Below are positions 16,895 to 23,420 of a stretch of DNA of 64,000 nucleotides, one piece after another. The DNA is taken from contig NZ_VWRN01000068.1 in NCBI RefSeq assembly GCF_008632125.1, forward strand, positions 1 to 64,000, written 5' to 3'. The stretch's first letter is position 1; every line of letters begins with the position of its first letter. Source of the stretch: Cupriavidus cauae. GTDB taxonomy: Bacteria > Pseudomonadota > Gammaproteobacteria > Burkholderiales > Burkholderiaceae. The translations under genes were made by a program, and so were the position numbers. The notes beneath the pieces were generated by a model that saw only the letters and a program-made list of their open reading frames with translations, searched no databases and was not told the DNA's origin.

Positions 16895-18325
16895 TCAGAC
16901 CCGGCTCGGCATCGCCAGCAGATACCGGCGTGGATCGAAGCGCGTGGTGGCCAGCATCACCAGCACGACCGCGGCGAGGTGGTACCACCAGGCAGCGGCG
17001 AAGCTGCCGGTTGCGTCGTGCAGCACCGCCGCCAGCCACGGAGCGCAGCCGGCCAGCAGGAAGCCGCCGCCCTGCATCAGTGCGCCGAGCGCGGCGGCGT
17101 CTTCGGGGCGGGGCAGGTGGTCCAGCGCGACCACCAGGTAGAGAGAGAAGCAGCCGCCCAGGCCGGCGCCGCCGATGATGGCCCATGCGAGGGGCGCGAG
17201 GTCCGGCCATCCGGCCAGGCCGGCGAAGCCGATCGCCTGCAGGGCGAGCGCGAGGGCCAGCCATGCGCGGCGATCCGGGCTGCGGGCCGCCAGCGTCGGC
17301 AGCGCCAGCGCGGCAACGGCCTGCGCGACCGACATCACCGCGATCAGGCCGCCCGAGGCCGGACCGCTCCAGCCGCGCTCCTGGTAATAGGCGGCGAGCC
17401 ACGCGATCAAGGAGGCATAGCCGCCGTTCATCACGCCGAACGAGGCCATCAGCAGCCAGGTGCGTGGGCGCTTGAGCAGGCGCAGCACCGGAATCGCGGT
17501 GGGGCGGCTGGCTTTGGCACTGGCATCAACGGTGTGGGCGGCGTTCGCTTTGGCTCTGGCATCGGCGACGTGAGCGGCGTTGGCTTTGGCGCTGGCATCA
17601 ACGGTGTCGGTGGCGTTCGCTTTGGCCCTGGCATCGGCGACGTCGGCAGCGTGGGCTTCGGCTCTGGCATCAACGACGTCGTTGGCGTTGGCCCTGGCAT
17701 CGGCGACGTCGCGGCAAGATATCGCTGGCTCGACCGCCGCACCGCGCGGCAGCGTCCGCCACGCCAGCAGCCATCCGGCCCATGCGGGCAGCGCCCACAC
17801 CGCCAGCCCCGCATGCCAGCTGCCGCTCAGCCCGGCGATCCACGGCGTCAGCTGCGCGCCGAGCGCGCCGCCCGCCATCAGCGCGGCCGAATAGAGGCCC
17901 ATCACCATCGCCATCCGTGCCGGAAACTGGCGCTTGACGATGGCCGGCAGCGCCGCCTGCGCGGCCGCCGTCCCGAGGCCGCACAGCGCGGCCGTGGCGA
18001 TCAGCGCCGTGCCGCCGGGCCACGCGAGCCGCAACAGCGAACCAATGCCGACCAGCGCCAGTGCGAGCAGCACCGCGCGCCGCTCGCCGAGCCATCGGCG
18101 CATCGCCGGCGCGAGGCAGGCGCCGACGCCGATCAGCACCATCGGCAGCAGCGTCAGCCACGCCATGCCGCGGTAATCCAGCCCGGTGCTGTTGCGGATG
18201 ACCGGCGCCAGCGGGCCGATGCCAGTCAGGAAGGGACGCAGGTTCAGGCCAGCCAGCACGATGGCCGCCAGTGCCCAGCCCGGCGCGCCGATGCCGCGCC
18301 GGCCGGTGGGGACTTCAACTGCCAT
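16895..18325 (-). CDS. MFS transporter, CynX/NimT-like, with a repeat-expanded central loop
   Basis: A 476-residue major facilitator of the cyanate/nitroimidazole (CynX, YeaN) type. It opens with ALAAIVLAGLNLRPFLTGIGPLAPVI, the hallmark NLRP segment of that family, and has 12 hydrophobic spans. The cytoplasmic loop between helices 6 and 7 (about residues 205-275) is swollen by 12-residue units such as DVADARAKANAT and DTVDASAKANAA. Family members lack this and are nearer 390-400 residues. It is 5 bases downstream of the deaminase gene, so a substrate linked to purine or nucleobase deamination is plausible. The true substrate is unknown. Confidence 0.85.
   Translation of the reverse strand: MAVEVPTGRRGIGAPGWALAAIVLAGLNLRPFLTGIGPLAPVIRNSTGLDYRGMAWLTLLPMVLIGVGACLAPAMRRWLGERRAVLLALALVGIGSLLRLAWPGGTALIATAALCGLGTAAAQAALPAIVKRQFPARMAMVMGLYSAALMAGGALGAQLTPWIAGLSGSWHAGLAVWALPAWAGWLLAWRTLPRGAAVEPAISCRDVADARANANDVVDARAEAHAADVADARAKANATDTVDASAKANAAHVADARAKANAAHTVDASAKASRPTAIPVLRLLKRPRTWLLMASFGVMNGGYASLIAWLAAYYQERGWSGPASGGLIAVMSVAQAVAALALPTLAARSPDRRAWLALALALQAIGFAGLAGWPDLAPLAWAIIGGAGLGGCFSLYLVVALDHLPRPEDAAALGALMQGGGFLLAGCAPWLAAVLHDATGSFAAAWWYHLAAVVLVMLATTRFDPRRYLLAMPSRV
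17508..17712. repeat. in-frame 36-bp tandem repeat inside the MFS gene
   Basis: About 5.7 degenerate copies of a 36-base unit (on the plus strand like GTTCGCTTTGGCTCTGGCAT...GGC). It encodes 12-residue Ala/Asp/Lys-rich segments on the minus strand. Alternating units differ at fixed places (VADARAKAN versus TVDASAKAN), which suggests an older 72-base unit. The frame is kept throughout. Confidence 0.9.
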
Positions 18326-18330
18326 GGATC

Positions 18331-18774
18331 TCAACGGCCATAGACCGCATCGGCGGTGACACCCACATCGAGGCGGATCAGCGGCAGCGGCGGCGGATCG
18401 AGCGTCAGCCGCAACGCCTGGTAGGTGGCCTCGCTGGACAGGCCGTAGGGCGCGGCGTCGTTGTTGTCGAAGGCGTAGTAGACCTCCTGCACGCCGCTGA
18501 TCACCAGCGCGGCCAGGCACATCGGGCAGGGATGGCCGCTGGCATAGACCGCGCAGCCGCGCAGGTCCGGGCTCTGCAGGCGCCGGCTGGCGGCGCGGAT
18601 CGCCTCCATCTCGGCATGGCTGGTCGGATCGTGGCTGTGGACGATGCCGTTGACGCCGGTGGCGATCAGCTGGCCTTCACGCGCCAGCACGGCGCCGAAG
18701 GGCCGGCCGCCGCGTGCGCGGTTGGCCTGCGCCAGATGCACGGCTTCGCGCAACAGGGATTCGTGGTTAGACAT
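18331..18774 (-). CDS. nucleoside/guanine deaminase (cytidine deaminase-like fold)
   Basis: A 147-residue zinc deaminase. Both zinc motifs are intact: HAE (residues 53-55, with E55 as proton shuttle) in SHAEMEAIRAASRRL, and PCPMC (82-86) in GHPCPMCLAALVISGV. The order and spacing match bacterial guanine deaminases and the TadA-related family; PYGLSSEATYQAL in the C-terminal part favours a free-base or nucleoside substrate over tRNA. Cytoplasmic. It is the first gene of a two-gene unit with the CynX-like transporter (gap of 5 bases) and divergent from a LysR regulator. Confidence 0.85.
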   Translation of the reverse strand: MSNHESLLREAVHLAQANRARGGRPFGAVLAREGQLIATGVNGIVHSHDPTSHAEMEAIRAASRRLQSPDLRGCAVYASGHPCPMCLAALVISGVQEVYYAFDNNDAAPYGLSSEATYQALRLTLDPPPLPLIRLDVGVTADAVYGR

Positions 18775-18887
18775 GGGGATGCCTCGCGGAAAAGAGCCTG
18801 CGGGTAGAGGACCAGACTGTACGCGCGCGCTTGGCAATTGGGAAATTAAATGATGGAATGCGAGGCAGTGAGAAATCAAATAGCCCG

Positions 18888-18996
18888 GCAAAGGGCCGCT
18901 CAAAGAGCGCGCCAAAGACCTGCGCAAAGGACCTGGAAAAGGACCCGCGCAAAGGACCGCGCAAAGGACCGCGCAAAGGACCGCGCAAAGACCGGC
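18888..18996. repeat. 12-bp x 9 degenerate tandem array
   Basis: Nine units of consensus GCAAAGGACCGC, the last four nearly identical, with one extra base between units 5 and 6. It occupies the divergent intergenic space (18775-19047) between the deaminase and LysR genes, where promoters would be expected. Confidence 0.9.
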
Positions 18997-19047
18997 TCCA
19001 ATCCCTGCCCGAATCCCTGGACACATAGCCGCCTCGAACGCCACCCC

Positions 19048-19938
19048 TTGAACGACATCCTCGATCCCCAATTGCTGCGCAGCTTCGTCGCCGTGGCCGA
19101 CAGCGGCAGCTTCACCCGCGCCGCCGAGCGCGTCCATCTGACCCAGTCCACGGTCAGCCAGCAATTGCGCCGGCTCGAGGAGCAGTGCGGGTGCGCGCTG
19201 CTCGACCGCGGCGGGCGCTATGTCACGCCGACGCCCGAGGGCGAACGCCTGCTGGGCTATGCACGGCGGATCCTGCAGCTGTCGGGCGAGGCCGTCGCGC
19301 TGATCCGCGACAGCGCGGTGCAGGGCGAGATCCGGCTCGGCGTGCCGGAAGACTTCGCCGCGCAGACGCTGACGCCGGTGCTGGCCGATTTCGCCGACGC
19401 GTGGCCCGGCGTGCGGCTCGAGGTCACCAGCGGCCTGAGCCACGAGCTATGGCAGGGATTCCAGGAGGGCGACTTCGATCTGGCGCTGATCAAGCAGCGC
19501 GAGGGCAGCGCCGCCGGGCTCGCGAGCTGGCCCGAGCCGTTGTGCTGGATTGACAGCCGCCGGCGTCCCGCCTTCGGGCGCGAGCCGGTGCCGCTGGCGG
19601 TCTTTCCTGGCGGCGCCCTGTATCGCGGGGAGATGACGCATGCGCTGGAGGCGAGCGGCCGGCGCTGGCGCATCGGCTTCGTCAGCGCGAGTCTCGCCAG
19701 CCTCAGTTCGGCGGTGGCCGACGGCCTGGGCATCAGCCTGCTGCCGCGCCGCGTGGTCACGCGCGCGCATCGCGTGCTCGACGAGCCCGCGCTGATCGGC
19801 GCGGTGCCGCCGGTCGAGCTGAGCCTGCATGCCCGGCCGGAACCGTCGGCGCCGGCGCGCGACATGGCGGCGCGGCTGCAGGCCATGTGCGATGCCGTGA
19901 TGCGGCGCGACCAGCGGCGCGGCCAGTTGCGCGACTAG
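19048..19938 (+). CDS. LysR-family transcriptional regulator
   Basis: A 296-residue regulator. The winged helix is at residues 4-65: ILDPQLLRSFVAVADSGSF, AAERVHLTQSTVSQQLRRLE. The substrate domain follows. No ATG or GTG fits the family N-terminus, so I choose TTG at 19048 (LNDILDPQLL). The nearest upstream ATG (18850) would translate the 12-bp array into an Arg/Lys-rich leader. A clear ribosome site is lacking, so low expression is likely. It is divergent from the deaminase-MFS unit and probably controls it. Confidence 0.82.
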   Translation: MNDILDPQLLRSFVAVADSGSFTRAAERVHLTQSTVSQQLRRLEEQCGCALLDRGGRYVTPTPEGERLLGYARRILQLSGEAVALIRDSAVQGEIRLGVPEDFAAQTLTPVLADFADAWPGVRLEVTSGLSHELWQGFQEGDFDLALIKQREGSAAGLASWPEPLCWIDSRRRPAFGREPVPLAVFPGGALYRGEMTHALEASGRRWRIGFVSASLASLSSAVADGLGISLLPRRVVTRAHRVLDEPALIGAVPPVELSLHARPEPSAPARDMAARLQAMCDAVMRRDQRRGQLRD

Positions 19939-19997
19939 CACCCGCTCAAGCACCGCGTTAGTCCCGGCGAGCAGCCTGTTAGCACCGGATCAGCGAC

Positions 19998-20052
19998 GAG
20001 TCAGCACCGAGTTAGCACCGAGTTGGCACCGAGTTAGCACTGAGTCAGCACG
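19998..20052. repeat. 11-bp x 5 tandem array
   Basis: Five units of GAGTTAGCACC (with C/G/T variants) at exact 11-base spacing in the convergent gap between the LysR and metallohydrolase genes. Looser copies extend upstream to about 19960. Confidence 0.9.
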
Positions 20053-20119
20053 GTGCAGCGGCCGGTCGGCAGCGGGCAGCGCCGGGTCAGCGACGCGTTA
20101 GCGGCGGATCGGCGCGTGA

Positions 20120-21133
20120 TCACCGATCCGTGCGGATCGGCCCGAACTCGACCGGCACCCACGTATAGCCGTTGCCGTCGGCCCGCACGTGCCCGATGCC
20201 GGGGAAGGGCAGATGCATGCCGGCGACCCACAGCTTGTTGCGCGCGGCATCGTTGAACAGCCGCTTGCGCGTGCGCACCGCGGCGCGGCTGTCCACGTCG
20301 AATTCGATCGCGACATCCGGCCGGCGGAACTGCACCGCATGGCTGTGCACGATGTCGCCCCACACCAGCAGGCTGTGCGCCTTGCCGTTCTTCTCCGAGC
20401 GCACCAGATAGCCGGTATGGCCGGGGGTGTGGCCATAGGCGGCCACCGCGGCGATGCCCGGCACCACCTCGTCGCCGGCCTTGAAGGTGCGGAAGCGCCC
20501 GCCCGCCTGATACGGTGCCACCGCATCGCGCGCCATCTTGAAGTAGGGCTGCGCCTCGGCCGGGGCCTTGTCGGCGATGTCCTGCGACAGCCAGTAGTCC
20601 GCGTCCATCTGCGAGGCATGGACCGTCGCCGTGGGGAACACCGGCTTGCCGTCGACCGCGAGGCCGCAGGCATGGTCGCCATGCAGATGGGTCAGCAGCA
20701 CGGTGTCGACCTGCATCGGGTCGTAGCCGGCCGCCCGAATGTTGTCGACGATCTTGCCCAGTGCGGGGCCGAAGCAGGCGCCGGCGCCGGTGTCGACCAG
20801 CACCAGCTGCTTGCCGGTGTGGATCAGGAACCCGTTGACCGCGGTCTGCACGCCGGGTGTCGAGTCGAGGAACATGCGAGCCAGCAGGGTTTGCACCTCG
20901 CGCGCGCTGGTGTTGCGCAGCAGCTTGGGGTCGACATCGATATACCCGTCGTACAGCGCGGTGATCTCGAACTCGCCGAGCATCATCCGGTAATAGCCGG
21001 GCACCTGATTCTGCTGCTGCGCCGGTACGCCCTGCGCGTGGGCCGGCGTGCCGGCGAGCGCCGCGCACGACAGTGCGGCGGCCAGCGCGAGAGGAAGAAC
21101 ACGACGCGGAAGGGCAAAACGGGACGGGTTCAT
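20120..21133 (-). CDS. exported MBL-fold metallohydrolase
   Basis: A 337-residue metallo-beta-lactamase-fold hydrolase with a signal peptide (ALPRRVLPLALAAALSCAAL, cleavage near AHAQ, residue 34), hence periplasmic. The metal motif THLHGDH (residues 148-154) is intact. Other ligands are GHTPGHTGY (His), WGDIVH (Asp) and a late GMHLPFPGIGH. The ATG at 21133 has GGAG about 8 bases upstream and is preferred to ATGs at 21184 and 21145. Such proteins act on lactones, thioesters or phosphoesters; the substrate cannot be read. It lies downstream of the MarR gene on the same strand (105-base gap). Confidence 0.85.
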   Translation of the reverse strand: MNPSRFALPRRVLPLALAAALSCAALAGTPAHAQGVPAQQQNQVPGYYRMMLGEFEITALYDGYIDVDPKLLRNTSAREVQTLLARMFLDSTPGVQTAVNGFLIHTGKQLVLVDTGAGACFGPALGKIVDNIRAAGYDPMQVDTVLLTHLHGDHACGLAVDGKPVFPTATVHASQMDADYWLSQDIADKAPAEAQPYFKMARDAVAPYQAGGRFRTFKAGDEVVPGIAAVAAYGHTPGHTGYLVRSEKNGKAHSLLVWGDIVHSHAVQFRRPDVAIEFDVDSRAAVRTRKRLFNDAARNKLWVAGMHLPFPGIGHVRADGNGYTWVPVEFGPIRTDR

Positions 21134-21205
21134 ACGGCGCTCCATGCGGAAGAACGTTGTTTGGCGCAATGACGGGAACAACAAGCCGGAAATCGGGCTG
21201 GCGCT

Positions 21206-21225
21206 AATGTATCACTCGTCACATT
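21206..21225. promoter_or_regulatory. inverted repeat AATGT-N10-ACATT
   Basis: A 5-bp inverted repeat with 10-base spacer in the 105-base gap ahead of the metallohydrolase gene. It has the size of a MarR-type operator half-site pair. Weak evidence: short and imperfect. Confidence 0.3.
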
Positions 21226-21238
21226 TCCCCGCAGACCG

Positions 21239-21757
21239 TCACTCCGCTGGCGGCAGCCGATACGGCACGCTGCCGTGCTCGTTGGTCGCCTCGACCAGGC
21301 GGATCAGATACAGCAGGAACCGTTCACGGTCGGCCGGCGGCAGATGGTCGACGGTGCGATCGTGCGCGCGCTGAACCGCCGCCTCCATCTTCCTGACCAG
21401 TGTCTTGCCCTTGCGGGTCAGCTTGACGAGCTTGACGCGCCGGTCGGTTTCGCTTTGCCGGCGCTGCAGCAGTCCGCGCGCCTCCAGCCGAGGAATGACT
21501 TCGGCCACCGTGGTGCGCTCCAGGCCTACCTCGAGGGCCACGGTGTTCTGGTCGAGTTCGCCGTGCTGCTCCAGTGCCGTCAACAGGCTGTACTGGACGG
21601 GCGTGATGCCGAACGCCTCGGTCTCCTCGAGGAACAGCGAGCAGTGGACCTGATGCAGGCGCCGGATCAGGAAGCCGGGGCGCCCCAGCAGCGTGGAGCG
21701 GTGCCGGGCGGCGTCGATCTCGGTCTGGATGGCGATGGGTCGTTTGGTCGTCGTCAT
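21239..21757 (-). CDS. MarR-family transcriptional regulator
   Basis: A 172-residue winged-helix regulator. The recognition region LDQNTVALEVGLERTTVAEV (about 77-96) and the wing RRQSETDRRVKLVKLTRKG are the classical MarR signature (D-x-R basic wing). It should act as a dimeric repressor released by an aromatic or heterocyclic ligand. It is divergent from the amidohydrolase-molybdenum hydroxylase operon, and the region between holds two 25-base elements that are good operator candidates. The metallohydrolase gene follows on the same strand. Confidence 0.9.
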   Translation of the reverse strand: MTTTKRPIAIQTEIDAARHRSTLLGRPGFLIRRLHQVHCSLFLEETEAFGITPVQYSLLTALEQHGELDQNTVALEVGLERTTVAEVIPRLEARGLLQRRQSETDRRVKLVKLTRKGKTLVRKMEAAVQRAHDRTVDHLPPADRERFLLYLIRLVEATNEHGSVPYRLPPAE

Positions 21758-22126
21758 GCGGTGCGGTGTTCGGAAACGGACGGCATTTCGCCGCCGGCGG
21801 TTGGCGCCAGGTCAGGGGGCAGCCGTTCCAGCGTGGCTTCGGTTGCCGCCATTATCGCCGGATAGGTGGTATGCCCCGTATTGCACAGCAACGGGGCAGG
21901 TTTGCTGCCCGCTGGGTTCGTATACGCCGATTCCCGGTGCGCCGGCACCAGCCTCGCGCATCCGGAATCGACCCGGATAAGTGGCATACCCCGTATTTCG
22001 TTGCGTCGACGGAAGACCGCAAAGCCTTGGCCGGCAAGGGTTTCCGGCAACGGGGGCCGGGCCTGCGGCATGCACTGGCAAAGTTCTTGCGTTTTGCAGG
22101 CAGCGTTTTCACCCCACGAGGCCAGC
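21758..22126. other. divergent regulatory region, MarR / amidohydrolase operon
   Basis: 369 bases with no gene. It holds two copies of a 25-base element (separate entry) and should contain the promoter of the long catabolic operon. A G/C-rich inverted pair, GCCCCGT (21873-21879) and ACGGGGC (21891-21897), adjoins the first copy. No sigma70 boxes could be placed with confidence. Confidence 0.6.
21858..21997. promoter_or_regulatory. twin 25-bp direct elements, probable MarR operators
   Basis: Copy 1 at 21858-21882 and copy 2 at 21973-21997 share 22 of 25 bases. Both run CCGGATA-RG-TGG-YAT-R-CCCCGTATT and are spaced 115 bases apart, about 11 helical turns. At the three differences the central GGTATGCC of copy 1 becomes GGCATACC, its exact reverse complement, so the core is effectively palindromic. 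Confidence 0.7.
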
Positions 22127-23410
22127 ATGACTGCAAGTAAGCGCGACATCGTTCTTCGGCAAGGCCGCGTCATCGATCCGGACGCCGGCATCGACGCGGT
22201 GTGCGATGTATGGATCCGCAACGGCCGCATCGCCGCCGTCGGCGACGGCTCGGCGGCCTTGCCTGCCGACGCCGATGCGGCCGAAGTCGTCGACTGCCGC
22301 GGCAAGCTGGTGCTGCCCGGCCTGATCGACACGCACGCGCACGTGTACCAGTACGTGACCGGACGCTTCGGGCTGAACGCGGACATGTGCGGCGTGCATT
22401 CCGGGGTCACCACGCTGATCGACCAGGGCGGCGCGAGCTGCATGACGCTGCCCGGCTTTCGGCACTACGTTGCCGAGCCGGCAAGCAGCCGCATCTACGC
22501 CTTCCTGTCCGCCTATCTGGTCGGCGGGCTCGAAGGCCATTACTACGCCGAGCTGTATCGGCCCGAATGTGTCGATGTCGATGCCACGGTGAAGGCCGCG
22601 CTGGCCAACGCCGACCTGGTGCGCGGCATCAAGGCCCATGCCGAGCTCGGCGGGTTTGCGCGGTGGGGCGTCGAGGTGATGCGTGCGTCCGCCGAGATCG
22701 GCCGTCAGGCAGCGCTGCCGGTCTACGTCCACTTCGGCCAGTTGTGGCCGATGCCTGGCCACCCCGAGCATGAGGTCGACCCCGACACGATCCTCGAGCA
22801 GGTGGTCGACATGCTCAAGCCCGGCGATGTGCTGGCGCATCCGTTCAGCCGCCATCCCGGCGGCTTCGTCAACCGCGACGGCACCGTGCACCCGCTGGCG
22901 CGCGAGGCGGCGGCGCGCGGCCTGAAGATCGACGTCGGTCACGGCTCGCACTTCAGCTACCGGATGGCGCGCACCGTGCTGGACGCCGGCATCGTGCCCG
23001 ATACGCTGGGCGCCGACATGCACGGCTACAACACGCACGTGCCGGCGCCAGCGGGTACGCCGGCGGAACATCCGGACCAGGACCATATGTTCCTCGGCCG
23101 CGTCCGCTTCAGCCTGGTGTCGGCGATGACCAGCATGCTGGCGCTCGGTTTGCCACTGGACCATGTGGTGCGCATGGCCACCGTCAATGCGGCACGCATG
23201 GCCGGCCTGAAGGACGGCGCCGGCACGCTGCGGGTCGGTGCCGAGGCCAACGTCTCGGTGCTGGAAGACCTGCGTGGCCGCTGGGTCCTCGCCGACAACG
23301 AGGGGACCCAGGTGGTGGTCGAGCGGATGCTGGAACCGGTGTTCTGCCTGCGCGCCGGGCAGCGCTTCGATGCGGCCGCGTCCATCCTGCCCGTTGCGCA
23401 GGTCGCCTAG
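22127..23410 (+). CDS. amidohydrolase/deacetylase-family metallohydrolase (COG3964-like)
   Basis: A 427-residue TIM-barrel hydrolase. Metal ligands in order are HAH (H70, H72), the carbamylated-lysine candidate K169 in VRGIKAHAE, H202 in VYVHFG, H272 in DVGHGSH, and D297 in LGADMHGY. This layout is that of the Atu3266-type (COG3964) subgroup of the amidohydrolase superfamily, whose known members cleave N- or O-acyl groups. It is cytoplasmic and the first gene of the operon. Paired with a molybdenum hydroxylase it may open or deacylate the hydroxylated product. The start at 22127 is the only one that fits the conserved DIVLRQGRVIDP opening; its ribosome site is weak. Confidence 0.85.
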   Translation: MTASKRDIVLRQGRVIDPDAGIDAVCDVWIRNGRIAAVGDGSAALPADADAAEVVDCRGKLVLPGLIDTHAHVYQYVTGRFGLNADMCGVHSGVTTLIDQGGASCMTLPGFRHYVAEPASSRIYAFLSAYLVGGLEGHYYAELYRPECVDVDATVKAALANADLVRGIKAHAELGGFARWGVEVMRASAEIGRQAALPVYVHFGQLWPMPGHPEHEVDPDTILEQVVDMLKPGDVLAHPFSRHPGGFVNRDGTVHPLAREAAARGLKIDVGHGSHFSYRMARTVLDAGIVPDTLGADMHGYNTHVPAPAGTPAEHPDQDHMFLGRVRFSLVSAMTSMLALGLPLDHVVRMATVNAARMAGLKDGAGTLRVGAEANVSVLEDLRGRWVLADNEGTQVVVERMLEPVFCLRAGQRFDAAASILPVAQVA

Positions 23411-23420
23411 GGAGATCGCG

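Noticed and set aside
16778-18343. Plus-strand frame with Gly-rich repeats (GINGVGGVRFG-type), resembling a surface repeat protein
   Set aside because: It is the complement of the 36-bp repeat inside the CynX-like transporter, which has intact membrane helices and the NLRP family opening.
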